Shown in pieces: positions 1 to 7,446 of a stretch of DNA of 16,694 bases (the first letter of the stretch is position 1; every line of letters starts with the position of its first letter). The notes beneath the pieces were generated by a model, which saw only the letters and a list, made by a program, of their open reading frames with translations, was not told where the DNA came from and did not search any database. Source of the DNA: CAMCHP01 sp036835325. Lineage in GTDB: Bacteria; Bacteroidota; Bacteroidia; Flavobacteriales_D; Sanyastnellaceae. Both the position numbers and the translations under genes were made by a program. The stretch is taken from positions 1 through 16,694 of the forward strand of contig DAITMF010000060.1 of NCBI GenBank assembly GCA_036835325.1, in the 5' to 3' direction.

Positions 1-54
1 GACGACCTCAAAACAAAAGACCTACAACGCGAAATCGATCGGCGCAACAGTTGA
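1..54 (+). CDS. C-terminal end of an unidentified gene (partial)
   Basis: Frame 1 is open from the first base and ends at TGA 52-54, giving 17 residues (DDLKTKDLQREIDRRNS). The stop shares its final A with the ATG of bioA (TGATG), the arrangement expected for translationally coupled genes. By context it may be another biotin-pathway gene such as bioD, bioF or bioB, but the visible tail has no diagnostic residue, so its identity is open. Confidence 0.6.
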   Translation, partial: DDLKTKDLQREIDRRNS

Positions 55-1334
55 TGAACCCGCACGCTGAAAACTACCCCATCTGGCACCCGTTTAGCCA
101 GATGAAAACCGTTCACGACCTTCCAATCATTGCAAAAGCCTATGGCCCTTGGCTTGAAACCCACGACGGTCGCCGCATCTTTGATGCGATATCATCGTGG
201 TGGGTGAACCTGCATGGGCACTCGCACCCGTACATTGCGCAAAAGGTGCACGAGCAAATGCTCAAGCTCGAGCACGTGATTTTCGCCGGGTTTACCCACG
301 AACCGGCCATTGAGTTGTGCAACCGACTCAGCAAATACCTACCGAAAAACCTAACGAAGTACTTCTTTTCTGACAACGGAAGCACGGCCATTGAGGTCGC
401 TTTGAAAATGGCCATTCAGTACCATCGGCACAGTGAACCGAAAGCGCCCATAAGAATCATCGCCTTGGAAGGAGCCTACCACGGTGACACCTTTGGCGCT
501 ATGGCTGCCGGCGAACGCAGTGTATTTACAGAACCTTGGAACGACCTGCTCTTCGATGTTGTGCACATTCCTGCGCCGAATGAACAGCAATTCGACGCCG
601 CCCTGCATGCATTGGAGCGGGCGCTTGACCGCCCGGCGGTTTTTATTTACGAACCGCTCGTTCAGGGTGCAGCAGGCATGAAGATGCACCCTGCAGCCAA
701 TCTCGATCAATTGCTTCGGCTCGCACGAGAACGCGGCGCATTGTTGATCGCCGACGAAGTCATGACGGGATTCTACCGAACCGGCCAATGGTTTGCAAGC
801 AACGCCATGGAAACCCAGCCCGATTTGCTTTGCCTAAGCAAAGGCCTCACCGGAGGGGCGCTGCCAATGGCACTAACCGTTTGTGCGCAACACCTCTACG
901 ACGCATTTCTCGACGATCGATTTGAACGGGGTTTTCTTCACGGACATTCATTCACCGGCAACCCCATAGGTTGTGCAGCTGCATTGGCCAGTTTAGATTT
1001 ATTGGAAGCACCCGAAACCAAAGCACAGATTGATCAAATTCAAAGCATTTTCGAAGCTGCAGTAAACATCCTTGCTGCCTCATCGGCCTTGTCAAATGTG
1101 CGTCACTGCGGATGCATTTTAGCAGCTGACGTGGCTGAGCAATCGAACGGCTATCTTCACCCCCTCCGCGACCGACTGTACCATGAAGCCCTCAATCGGG
1201 GTGTACTGTTGCGGCCCTTGGGCAATGTGCTTTACCTTCTACCACCTTACTGTGCCGATGAGCCGCTGTTGCAAAGCACCATTGAAGAAATGCGAGCGCT
1301 TTCCGAAAAATGTGTTGAACAACTCTCGTGTTAG
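54..1334 (+). CDS. bioA: BioA, adenosylmethionine-8-amino-7-oxononanoate aminotransferase
   Basis: PLP-dependent, fold-type I class-III aminotransferase (426 aa) that moves the amino group of S-adenosylmethionine to KAPA to make DAPA in biotin synthesis; cytosolic. Visible features, counted from the ATG: IWHPFSQM near residue 10, typical of BioA rather than other class-III enzymes; SSWWVNLHGHSHP around 47-59; DNGSTAIE around 107-114 for cofactor phosphate; GAYHGDTFGAM around 140-150; IADEVMTGFYRTG around 232-244 with the PLP-ring aspartate; and SKGLTGGALPM with the Schiff-base lysine at about 263. Length matches the family. A TTG at 51 is also in frame, but the ATG at 54 overlaps the upstream stop and gives the normal N-terminus. 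Probably co-transcribed with the gene before it. Its stop lies 17 bp from the convergent stop of the next gene. Confidence 0.96.
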   Translation: MNPHAENYPIWHPFSQMKTVHDLPIIAKAYGPWLETHDGRRIFDAISSWWVNLHGHSHPYIAQKVHEQMLKLEHVIFAGFTHEPAIELCNRLSKYLPKNLTKYFFSDNGSTAIEVALKMAIQYHRHSEPKAPIRIIALEGAYHGDTFGAMAAGERSVFTEPWNDLLFDVVHIPAPNEQQFDAALHALERALDRPAVFIYEPLVQGAAGMKMHPAANLDQLLRLARERGALLIADEVMTGFYRTGQWFASNAMETQPDLLCLSKGLTGGALPMALTVCAQHLYDAFLDDRFERGFLHGHSFTGNPIGCAAALASLDLLEAPETKAQIDQIQSIFEAAVNILAASSALSNVRHCGCILAADVAEQSNGYLHPLRDRLYHEALNRGVLLRPLGNVLYLLPPYCADEPLLQSTIEEMRALSEKCVEQLSC

Positions 1335-1351
1335 CTAGCGACCAATTGACG

Positions 1352-1756
1352 CTATTGTTCAAGCTGCTTCTTTCTCCGCATGCGCCGCTCTCGTCGCTTG
1401 GTCTTGCTTTTGGTTGATATGGAATTGTAGCGCTTTTCAGTGAAATATTCAATCAGCCGGATAAAGCCCCAGACCACCATCCCTACAATGGCAATTGACA
1501 CAAGAATGGTGTACAATTCAGGAATGATTCGGTTACCGGTCAATACCTCAACAAGGCTGGTTATACCCACAAGAACAACCAATGTAGCGGTTAGAATGAC
1601 CAACCATGATTGAAATTTGTGCCGGCGGCCAGACCAGCGTTCGCGCGACTTACGGGCATTTCGAACAACCGGTTCAGACGAACTTCGGCGGCGTTTGCTC
1701 CTGTGATCACCTTCCGACGATTCAGGATTTGGGAGGGATGAATGTGTGGAGGTCAA
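1352..1756 (-). CDS. Small basic two-TM membrane protein, function unknown
   Basis: Not recognised. The reading frame has a serine-, arginine- and lysine-rich N-terminal stretch (about 50 residues), two predicted membrane helices (SWLVILTATLVVLVGI and YTILVSIAIVGMVVWGFI) separated by a short loop, and a strongly basic tail (KTKRRERRMRRKKQ), so both ends are probably cytosolic. There is no ATG in frame before the second helix. The furthest possible start is a TTG at 1783 (143 aa), but that codon lies inside a good promoter -7 box, so transcription should begin just after it. I therefore chose the next in-frame TTG at 1756 (134 aa). It sits downstream of bcp on the same strand but appears to have its own promoter. 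The protein looks real (hydrophobic pattern, no stops); the start is uncertain. Confidence 0.62.
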   Translation of the reverse strand: MTSTHSSLPNPESSEGDHRSKRRRSSSEPVVRNARKSRERWSGRRHKFQSWLVILTATLVVLVGITSLVEVLTGNRIIPELYTILVSIAIVGMVVWGFIRLIEYFTEKRYNSISTKSKTKRRERRMRRKKQLEQ

Positions 1757-1780
1757 GGCAGTCTTCTCGGGGTTCCAACC

Positions 1781-1809
1781 CAAAGGTAAACAAATGAGTC
1801 GTTTACAAA
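1781..1809 (-). promoter_or_regulatory. Promoter with -33 TTTG and -7 TACCTTTG
   Basis: On the minus strand, TTTG (1806-1809) is followed by 17 nt and then TACCTTTG (1781-1788), an exact match to the Bacteroidota housekeeping pattern TTTG/TAnnTTTG. It lies between the bcp stop and the two-TM protein, so transcription should start around 1775. Of the plus- and minus-strand candidates in this window, it and the tRNA promoter have the best -33/-7 pairing. Confidence 0.6.
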
Positions 1810-1821
1810 TGATTCAATCAT
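1809..1821. repeat. Perfect 13-bp dyad ATGATTCAATCAT
   Basis: Six-base arms ATGATT and AATCAT around one central C, a perfect palindrome with odd spacing. It touches the -33 element of the promoter for the two-TM gene and overlaps the bcp stop codon (1818-1820). It could be an operator half-site pair or chance; no second copy was noticed in the window. Confidence 0.35.
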
Positions 1822-2279
1822 CGAAGACTCTTTAGAACCTCCAATGCCTCATCAACGTGCCGCTGCATATTGACCTGTGAATTGAATACGTTTCGAACCC
1901 TCCCTTGCGCATCAACCACATAAGTTACACGGCCTGGCAGCATGCCGAACAAATCACGCGGCACTCCAAAAGCTTCCCGAATTGCATTCTTCGGATCTGA
2001 GAGAAGTACAAAGGGTAACCGGTTGGCCTCTCTGAACAGGCGGTGGTCGTCAACCGAATCGGCACTAATGCCGTACACTTCAACGCCAAAGTCGCTGAAA
2101 TCAGCGTAGGCATCGCGAAACGAGCACGCCTCTTTGGTGCATCCGGGGGTGTCGTCTTTCGGATAAAAGTAAAACACCGCCGGCGCAGTCATGGTTTGTG
2201 CTGAGAAACTCCTTCTCACGCCGTCGTGATCAAGCGCCGAAAAATCAGGAATGTGTTCGCCTACTTCTATTGGTTTCAT
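1818..2279 (-). CDS. bcp: Bcp-type peroxiredoxin (thiol peroxidase)
   Basis: Thioredoxin-fold peroxidase of the AhpC/TSA superfamily, BCP/PrxQ group (153 aa), which reduces hydrogen and organic peroxides using thioredoxin; cytosolic. The N-terminus MKPIEVGEHIPDFSALDHDG is typical. The motif FYPKDDTPGCTKEACSFRD carries the peroxidatic Cys47 and a resolving Cys52 five residues later, as in Escherichia coli Bcp (atypical 2-Cys). VYGISADS and FVLLSDPK follow as expected. The start at 2279 gives the usual length; the frame runs open to 2396, but that extension (MRLGKTFLPLIWL...) has no family counterpart and reaches into the divergent promoter region. It stands alone on its strand, divergent from the lectin protein. 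A TAGGTTTG box at 2322-2329 is a plausible promoter. Confidence 0.95.
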   Translation of the reverse strand: MKPIEVGEHIPDFSALDHDGVRRSFSAQTMTAPAVFYFYPKDDTPGCTKEACSFRDAYADFSDFGVEVYGISADSVDDHRLFREANRLPFVLLSDPKNAIREAFGVPRDLFGMLPGRVTYVVDAQGRVRNVFNSQVNMQRHVDEALEVLKSLR

Positions 2280-2321
2280 GGGTTCATTTTTTTGGGGGGA
2301 TGGATGAGACGATCGGTACCA

Positions 2322-2329
2322 CAAACCTA
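2322..2329 (-). promoter_or_regulatory. Candidate -7 element TAGGTTTG for bcp
   Basis: Exact TAnnTTTG match on the minus strand, 42 nt before the bcp ATG. No convincing TTTG lies 17-19 nt upstream, so only the -7 half is supported. Confidence 0.4.
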
Positions 2330-2421
2330 GCAGTGTTAAATGAAAAATGTTCGCTTGCAACCAAATCAAGGGAAGGAAGGTCTTACCTAAGCGCAATGCC
2401 TCATGCGTACAATCAATTCAT

Positions 2422-2429
2422 TACCTTAG
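2422..2429 (+). promoter_or_regulatory. Candidate -7 element TACCTTAG for the lectin protein
   Basis: One mismatch to TAnnTTTG and identical to the box before the PyrR-like gene at 7961-7968. Only 8 nt separate it from the ATG at 2438, which would give a near-leaderless mRNA. No clear -33 element. Confidence 0.35.
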
Positions 2430-2437
2430 CAGTGTAT

Positions 2438-4696
2438 ATGGTACACTTTATCCGATTCGGATGGATGGGGCTCGTCCTTTTCATGGTTTTATCTACACGG
2501 CTGCTTGCACAAAGTAGCAATCCGGTGGGTCACGCCTTTCAAAATGGTCAAAACTGCTACACCATCACACCGAATGCACCTTGGCAACTTGGTGCGGTAT
2601 GGTTCAATGAGCAAATCAGTTTTGCCGAAAGCTTTGAAATTACTCTTACGGTAGGCCTTGGAAGCAATCCGTCGGGTGCCGATGGCATTGTGATGGTGTT
2701 TCAACAAGTGGGCATTGATGCCATCGGCGCAGCAGGAGGAGGTCTTGGCTTTAGTGGTTTTCTACCATCGTTGGGCATTGAAATCGACACCTTCACGAAC
2801 CTCGACTTGGGTGACCCGGTCAACGATCACATCGCCATACTGCGTGACGGCAATACCTTTCACACCAATGCGTTCAATTTGGCGGGCCCGGTGAATGCAA
2901 TCGCATCAGGAGCGACCATGAGTGACGGGCAAGACCATATTTTCCAGGTGCGTTGGAACGCCCAAACGACAACTCTCCAGGTTTACATTGACTGCCAGTT
3001 GCGGCTCACCTACACCGGAAGCATCGTTCAAAACATCTTCGCGGGCAACCCTTTCGTTTACTGGGGCTTCACCGGTGCAACCGGAGGTATGACCAACCTC
3101 CAAACCGCTTGCATTGATACCTTTGCTGACGGTTTGCCTTCTGAAATCGACATCTGCGCCAGCGATGCTGTGCAGCTTGGTGTAGTGGGGAGTCCGGCAG
3201 GCACCTATTCCTGGTCGCCCACAACCTACCTTGACGACCCATCCTCCCCAACCCCCACTGCCACACCTGAAACTGACATCACCTACACGGTAACCTACAC
3301 CGATATATGCGGAAATCCATCCACCCAAACAACAGAAATCAACGTTGGTCAAGTCACCCTTGAACTCGTTGAAAGCGTCTCGATTTGCGAAGGCGAAATC
3401 GCCGAAATCAGTGCGATTGGAAATGCCGCCAACTACCAATGGTCAGACGGGCAAACCGGCGCGAATGCTGGCTTTGAAACCAGCGGATCGTACACGGTAA
3501 CGGCAACCACAGGTAATTGTTCTACTGAAGCTACGGTTGATGTCAACGTCAATGCAAATCCATCAGCAGAATTGGATGACACTTATTCAATCTGCCAAGG
3601 CGAAAGCGTAGAAATCAGTATTGCTCCTCTAAATGCAAATTCAGCAATATGGTCAAACGGTAGTACCGGATTTAGCACAGAATTTGATCAGCCCGGAAAT
3701 GCCGTACTCACACTTTCGAATGCAGCCAACTGCACGGTTTCTTACGAATTTACGGTTTTGGAAACGCCGTTGCCAATGGGTCAATTGCCTCAAAGCCTGT
3801 CGCTCTGTGACGGCGCAAGTGAGCTCTTGTCTCCCGGCATTGCCGGTGTTTATGCCTGGTCAAACGGGTCATCTGAAAGCACGTTGACAGTTGATGCACC
3901 CGGAACCTACTCGGTGACAATGAGCAACGGTGGGTGCAGCATCGAGCTCAGCACTGTGGTAAGCACAGCTGCATCACCTCAATTCAGTTTTCCGAACGAA
4001 TTTGACCTATGCCAAGACAGCACCTTGGTTCAGGCTTTGCCCGATTTGCCATACGACTTCACACTTGACGGTGTTCTCGTCAACGATACGCTGCGCATTT
4101 CACAACCGGGCGATTACCTTCTCAAGGCCATTGACTGGGATTCGGGATGCAACAGCGTTCATGTATTCACAATCGAAGCACGCTTCGCCCCTCAGGCAAA
4201 CTTACCTGAAAGGATGATTATTTGTGAGCAAAGCAGTGCCATTCTTGACCCCGGAAACTCTGCATTCGAAACCATTTCGGTGTGGAACACCGGCGATGAC
4301 ACCGCATTACTTACCGTTTTTGAGGCGGGCATTTACAGCGTTGAGTTGGTGAACCCGTGCGGCAGTGCGAGCGCTGCAACCGAGGTTGAAGTCGTTGCTT
4401 GTGACTGTCCGGTGTTCGTCCCAAACGCCTTCACGCCTGACCTTGACAATTTGAATGAAGTGTTTTTCCCGGTAGTTTCATGCGAGGTAAAAGATTACCG
4501 GTTTGCGGTGTACGATCGCTGGGGTGAGCTGCTCTTTTTCACCGACCAAGTTGGTGAAGGCTGGAACGGAAGCGGACGCGCCGGCACACATTATGTAGAA
4601 GGTGAAGTGTACCTCTGGAAACTTCAGTTCAAGGCCGATTTGCCAGGCTCAGCTACGGTTGTTGATCGAATTGGTCATGTTGTGGTGCTTCGCTAA
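2438..4696 (+). CDS. Secreted L-type lectin / Ig-like repeat protein with CHU_C (T9SS) C-terminus
   Basis: Predicted cell-surface or secreted adhesin (752 aa). Order of parts, counted from the ATG at 2438: a Sec signal peptide ending LLAQ (about 1-25); a concanavalin-like L-type lectin domain (about 26-230) with GADGIVMVFQQ, LGIEIDTFTN and YWGFTGATGG; six Ig-like modules of about 70 residues (about 233-655), each with a cysteine pair 43-51 residues apart, opening with an IC-x-G type motif and often containing WS-(N/D)-G; then a CHU_C domain (about 658-752) with VPNAFTPDLDNLNE, VYDRWGELLF and GWNG, the type-B sorting signal of the Bacteroidota type IX system. The lectin domain should bind glycans; the ligand is unknown. 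Starts at 2396 or 2465 are also possible. The 2198 extension is unlikely because it overlaps bcp and buries the signal peptide. The next gene follows after 9 bp. Confidence 0.9.
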   Translation: MVHFIRFGWMGLVLFMVLSTRLLAQSSNPVGHAFQNGQNCYTITPNAPWQLGAVWFNEQISFAESFEITLTVGLGSNPSGADGIVMVFQQVGIDAIGAAGGGLGFSGFLPSLGIEIDTFTNLDLGDPVNDHIAILRDGNTFHTNAFNLAGPVNAIASGATMSDGQDHIFQVRWNAQTTTLQVYIDCQLRLTYTGSIVQNIFAGNPFVYWGFTGATGGMTNLQTACIDTFADGLPSEIDICASDAVQLGVVGSPAGTYSWSPTTYLDDPSSPTPTATPETDITYTVTYTDICGNPSTQTTEINVGQVTLELVESVSICEGEIAEISAIGNAANYQWSDGQTGANAGFETSGSYTVTATTGNCSTEATVDVNVNANPSAELDDTYSICQGESVEISIAPLNANSAIWSNGSTGFSTEFDQPGNAVLTLSNAANCTVSYEFTVLETPLPMGQLPQSLSLCDGASELLSPGIAGVYAWSNGSSESTLTVDAPGTYSVTMSNGGCSIELSTVVSTAASPQFSFPNEFDLCQDSTLVQALPDLPYDFTLDGVLVNDTLRISQPGDYLLKAIDWDSGCNSVHVFTIEARFAPQANLPERMIICEQSSAILDPGNSAFETISVWNTGDDTALLTVFEAGIYSVELVNPCGSASAATEVEVVACDCPVFVPNAFTPDLDNLNEVFFPVVSCEVKDYRFAVYDRWGELLFFTDQVGEGWNGSGRAGTHYVEGEVYLWKLQFKADLPGSATVVDRIGHVVVLR

Positions 4697-4705
4697 CTTG
4701 CCAGC

Positions 4706-5080
4706 ATGTCGAAGAAATCTAAACCCGGGTTTTTAGGGACCTTTGTCGCCAATATCCTAGGATTGCTTTTGGGCGCCTGGTTGTTTGACGGAATTCAGCT
4801 TACGGGCAGTGACTGGTCGATTCTGCTCATCGCATTGGTGATTGCGCTATTGAACAGTTTGCTACGCCCGTTGCTTATTTTGCTCACAATTCCGGCAACG
4901 ATTCTCACTTTGGGCTTGTTCATTCTCGTCATCAACGCAGTCATCATCTTGATTGCTGATCGTTTGTTAGACGACTTTTATGTGGATGGATTCTGGACGG
5001 CCTTTTTGTTCGCTTTGCTGCTCTCGTTTCTAACCTCCGTAATTGCCCGCATCGAACGCGGACCGAAAAGCGCACAATAA
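4706..5080 (+). CDS. YvlD-type small membrane protein (phage holin superfamily IV fold)
   Basis: 124-aa protein with about four membrane helices (residues about 9-29, 37-57, 60-83 and 96-116). The segment NSLLRPLLILLTIPATILTL followed by GLFILVINAVIILIAD is the signature of the YvlD / mycobacterial 4-TM phage-holin family. Despite the name this family is widespread on bacterial chromosomes and is not evidence of a prophage; there is no lysin or other phage gene nearby. Its role is unclear, perhaps in envelope stress. It begins 9 bp after the lectin protein stop, so the two may share a transcript. The charged N- and C-termini suggest cytosolic ends. A hairpin overlaps its stop codon. Confidence 0.87.
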   Translation: MSKKSKPGFLGTFVANILGLLLGAWLFDGIQLTGSDWSILLIALVIALLNSLLRPLLILLTIPATILTLGLFILVINAVIILIADRLLDDFYVDGFWTAFLFALLLSFLTSVIARIERGPKSAQ

Positions 5081-5099
5081 GCAAATACACTTGTGCGTT
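5069..5099 (+). repeat. Hairpin across the stop codon of the YvlD-type gene
   Basis: CGCACAA (5071-5077) and TTGTGCG (5091-5097) pair perfectly, extended by a G-U and an A-U pair, around a 13-nt loop that contains the TAA stop. No U-run follows, so a standard intrinsic terminator is not supported; it may stabilise the 3' end or separate this gene from the lipoprotein gene. Confidence 0.45.
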
Positions 5100-5129
5100 A
5101 ACGGTGGTGAACCCCCGCATTGAATTTGC

Positions 5130-5137
5130 TATTTTCG
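5130..5137 (+). promoter_or_regulatory. Weak candidate -7 element TATTTTCG for the lipoprotein
   Basis: One mismatch to TAnnTTTG, 23 nt before the ATG at 5161. No well-spaced -33 element was seen. It falls within an in-frame upstream GTG extension, which would support the internal ATG as the true start. Confidence 0.25.
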
Positions 5138-5160
5138 CGGCTTCATTGCGGGAAGCAACC

Positions 5161-6030
5161 ATGAGAACAACCGGAACTTTATTCATCTGCCTTGCAGCGG
5201 CCACCTTTTTGGTTGGATGCAGGCTTTTTGACCGCGAAGAACCCTCTCCGGCTCTGATTTTCATCCCCGAGCTATCGTTCTCAACCGATTATGCAACGCA
5301 AGGCACTGCCTCTGAAGACATTTCAGAAGTGTGGGTGTATGCCAATGACCGTATGATGGGAGCCTATGAGCTGCCGGCTACCGTGCCTGTACTCGAAGAA
5401 GGCGAAACCCGCATTGAGATTTTCGCCGGAGTAAAACTCGCGGGAAATCCCGGCGCACGAGAAAGCTACCCATTTTACACGAGGCACCTGATTTTCCCGA
5501 ATCTACAACCCCTGAAAGTCGATACGGTTGTGCCAAGCTTTGAGTACGTTGAAAACGCCACCATCCTTTTGGTCGACGACTTTGAATCGGCCAATGTTTT
5601 TGGCCTCGACGTCAACACCCAAGGCACTGTCGATCGAACTGACGACCCCGAATTGGTTTTTGAAGGTGGACGAAGCCTCATGGTGACCATAGGAAGTGAT
5701 GAAGGCCGCTGCACCATCATTACCAACGAGCAAGAATACCCCCTTCCTCAAAACCGCATTTGCTACCTCGAACTTGACTACCGAAGCAACAATTCATTCG
5801 CTATTGGGCTCGAGGCCACGTTCCCCGGAAGTGTTCAACGTGAATTCATTTCTGTTATCGTGCCGCGCGCTGACCAAATCAACACGTGGCAAAAGCTTTA
5901 CATTGACCTTTCTGCCGTTACTGTGCTGTTCGATAACGCCACCTTTGAATTGGTCATTGAAAGCGTACGCGACTCTGGAAACAGCACTGCAACTTTGCTC
6001 TTTGACAACATCAAAATGATTCATTTCTGA
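5161..6030 (+). CDS. Predicted outer-envelope lipoprotein with a C-terminal carbohydrate-binding-like domain
   Basis: 289-aa protein. The start at 5161 gives a classic lipoprotein signal: MRTT, a hydrophobic core, and lipobox LVGC with Cys20 as lipidation site. A GTG at 5104 is in frame but would bury this signal. After the cysteine comes a beta-rich region (about 25-130) with SEDISEVWVYANDRMMG and ETRIEIFAGVKLAGN, then a second region (about 135-289) opening LLVDDFES and containing YLELDYRSN, INTWQKLYIDLS and LLFDNIKMI, a pattern resembling galactose-binding/CBM-like jelly rolls. That fold call is inference. Its TGA overlaps the ATG of the sugar transferase by one base, so the two are almost certainly co-expressed, pointing to a role in polysaccharide export, anchoring or modification. 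Confidence 0.85.
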   Translation: MRTTGTLFICLAAATFLVGCRLFDREEPSPALIFIPELSFSTDYATQGTASEDISEVWVYANDRMMGAYELPATVPVLEEGETRIEIFAGVKLAGNPGARESYPFYTRHLIFPNLQPLKVDTVVPSFEYVENATILLVDDFESANVFGLDVNTQGTVDRTDDPELVFEGGRSLMVTIGSDEGRCTIITNEQEYPLPQNRICYLELDYRSNNSFAIGLEATFPGSVQREFISVIVPRADQINTWQKLYIDLSAVTVLFDNATFELVIESVRDSGNSTATLLFDNIKMIHF

Positions 6031-7442
6031 TGAATACAAGAAAGCAGGTTGCCAAATACCTATTTGCTGACTGGTTGACTGCTTCGGCGGCTTGGGTGGT
6101 GCTTTTCGTCTTTCGAAAAAAAGTCATCGAATCAAGTAAGTACGGCATTGAAGTACCGGTCGTTTTCGATGACAATTTCTATTTGGGCCTCCTATTGGTA
6201 CCCTTGTACTGGGTGGCTTTCTATGCACTAACCGGCCAATACAAAGGTATTTTTCGCCGCCACCGCCTCAAAGAAATCAGCCAAGTATCGTGGAGCACTC
6301 TGGTAGGCGCAATTCCACTCTTTCTTTTGCTCATCATCGACGACGAAATCGATACCTATACTGATTACTACCAATCGTTGGTTGTACTTGTTGGCTCCCA
6401 TTTTCTTCTTACCGTGACCGCTCGCCTTGTGCTTTCTACCCGCACCGTGCATCGCATCCACAACGGAGAAATCGGATTTAACACGCTTATAGTCGGCGGC
6501 AACGAACGCGCCATTGATCTCTACGAAGAAATCAGCGCAATGCGAAAATCGCCGGGCTTCAGATTCTTGGGATTCGTCAAAGTCAATGGCAAAGACGAAT
6601 TGCTGAAAAAGTACATGCCTTGCTTGGGCAAGTACAGCGAATTGCCTACACTCATCCAAAACAAGAACATTGAAGAGGTGATTTTAGCGATTGAATCGTC
6701 TGACCACCGCGAAATCGCCAACATTCTCAACCTTTTGGAAGACCAACAAGTCGCGATTAAAATCATACCTGACATCCACGACATCTTGCGCGGTTCGGTG
6801 AAAATGACCGGTATTTTCGGTACACCGCTCATCGCCATCAATCAGGAAATCATGCCTGAATGGCAGTTTACCCTGAAACGTGTGATGGACATTTCGATTT
6901 CGCTTGTGGCGGTGATTCTCCTTTTTCCGGTGTACTTGACCATCGGCTTGCTGGTGAAACTCACCTCTGAAGGCCCGGTGTTTTTCGTCCAAGAACGCAT
7001 TGGCCACCATGGGAAACCCTTCAACATCATCAAGTTCCGCACCATGGTGCGCGACGCCGAAAAGAACGGTCCGCAACTATCAAGTTCACACGACCAGCGC
7101 ATTACACGCATCGGCAAAGTGCTTCGCAAAACACGCATGGATGAACTTCCGCAGTTCTTCAACGTGCTGAAAGGTGAAATGTCACTGGTGGGCCCGCGTC
7201 CTGAACGCCGCTACTTCATCGAACAAATCGTTGAAAAAGCCCCGCACTACAAACACCTCCACAAGGTGCGTCCGGGAATTACATCGTGGGGTCAAGTGAA
7301 GTACGGCTACGCTGAAAACGTTGACCAAATGGTGCAGCGCTTGAAGTACGACCTGCTCTACATCGAGAACATGTCGCTGGCCATTGACATTAAGATCTTG
7401 TTTTACACCCTTCTAATTGTCGTCAAAGGGTCAGGAAAGTAA
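6030..7442 (+). CDS. Polyprenyl-phosphate sugar-1-phosphate transferase starting exopolysaccharide synthesis
   Basis: 470-aa membrane enzyme of the WbaP/WcaJ-type family, which transfers a sugar-1-phosphate from a nucleotide sugar onto undecaprenyl phosphate at the inner membrane, the first step of exopolysaccharide or capsule repeat-unit assembly. Visible: four N-terminal membrane helices (about 11-29, 50-70, 90-104 and 115-135); a CoA-binding-like Rossmann region starting TLIVGGNERAIDLYEE (about 152-167); a fifth membrane segment (about 287-308); then the catalytic domain with FNIIKFRTMVRDAE (331-344), RKTRMDELPQFFNVLKG (366-382), SLVGPRPE (385-392) and KVRPGITSWGQVKYGY. The length is standard for the full-size family. 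The sugar cannot be told from sequence. Start overlaps the lipoprotein stop. The rest of an EPS cluster is not in the window, so this is either an orphan initiator or works with genes elsewhere. Confidence 0.93.
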   Translation: MNTRKQVAKYLFADWLTASAAWVVLFVFRKKVIESSKYGIEVPVVFDDNFYLGLLLVPLYWVAFYALTGQYKGIFRRHRLKEISQVSWSTLVGAIPLFLLLIIDDEIDTYTDYYQSLVVLVGSHFLLTVTARLVLSTRTVHRIHNGEIGFNTLIVGGNERAIDLYEEISAMRKSPGFRFLGFVKVNGKDELLKKYMPCLGKYSELPTLIQNKNIEEVILAIESSDHREIANILNLLEDQQVAIKIIPDIHDILRGSVKMTGIFGTPLIAINQEIMPEWQFTLKRVMDISISLVAVILLFPVYLTIGLLVKLTSEGPVFFVQERIGHHGKPFNIIKFRTMVRDAEKNGPQLSSSHDQRITRIGKVLRKTRMDELPQFFNVLKGEMSLVGPRPERRYFIEQIVEKAPHYKHLHKVRPGITSWGQVKYGYAENVDQMVQRLKYDLLYIENMSLAIDIKILFYTLLIVVKGSGK

Positions 7443-7446
7443 GCCG

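Noticed and set aside
1336..1354. Terminator between bioA and the two-TM gene
   Set aside because: TAGCG/CGCTA is only 5 bp with a 9-nt loop and no T-run.
2280..2396. N-terminal extension of the peroxiredoxin
   Set aside because: No counterpart in the Bcp family; the usual N-terminus starts at 2279.
2198..2437. N-terminal extension of the lectin protein from 2198
   Set aside because: It overlaps the bcp start on the other strand, and puts the signal peptide about 80 residues inside the protein.
4706..5080. Prophage holin
   Set aside because: The YvlD-like family is common on chromosomes; no endolysin, tail or integrase genes are in the window.
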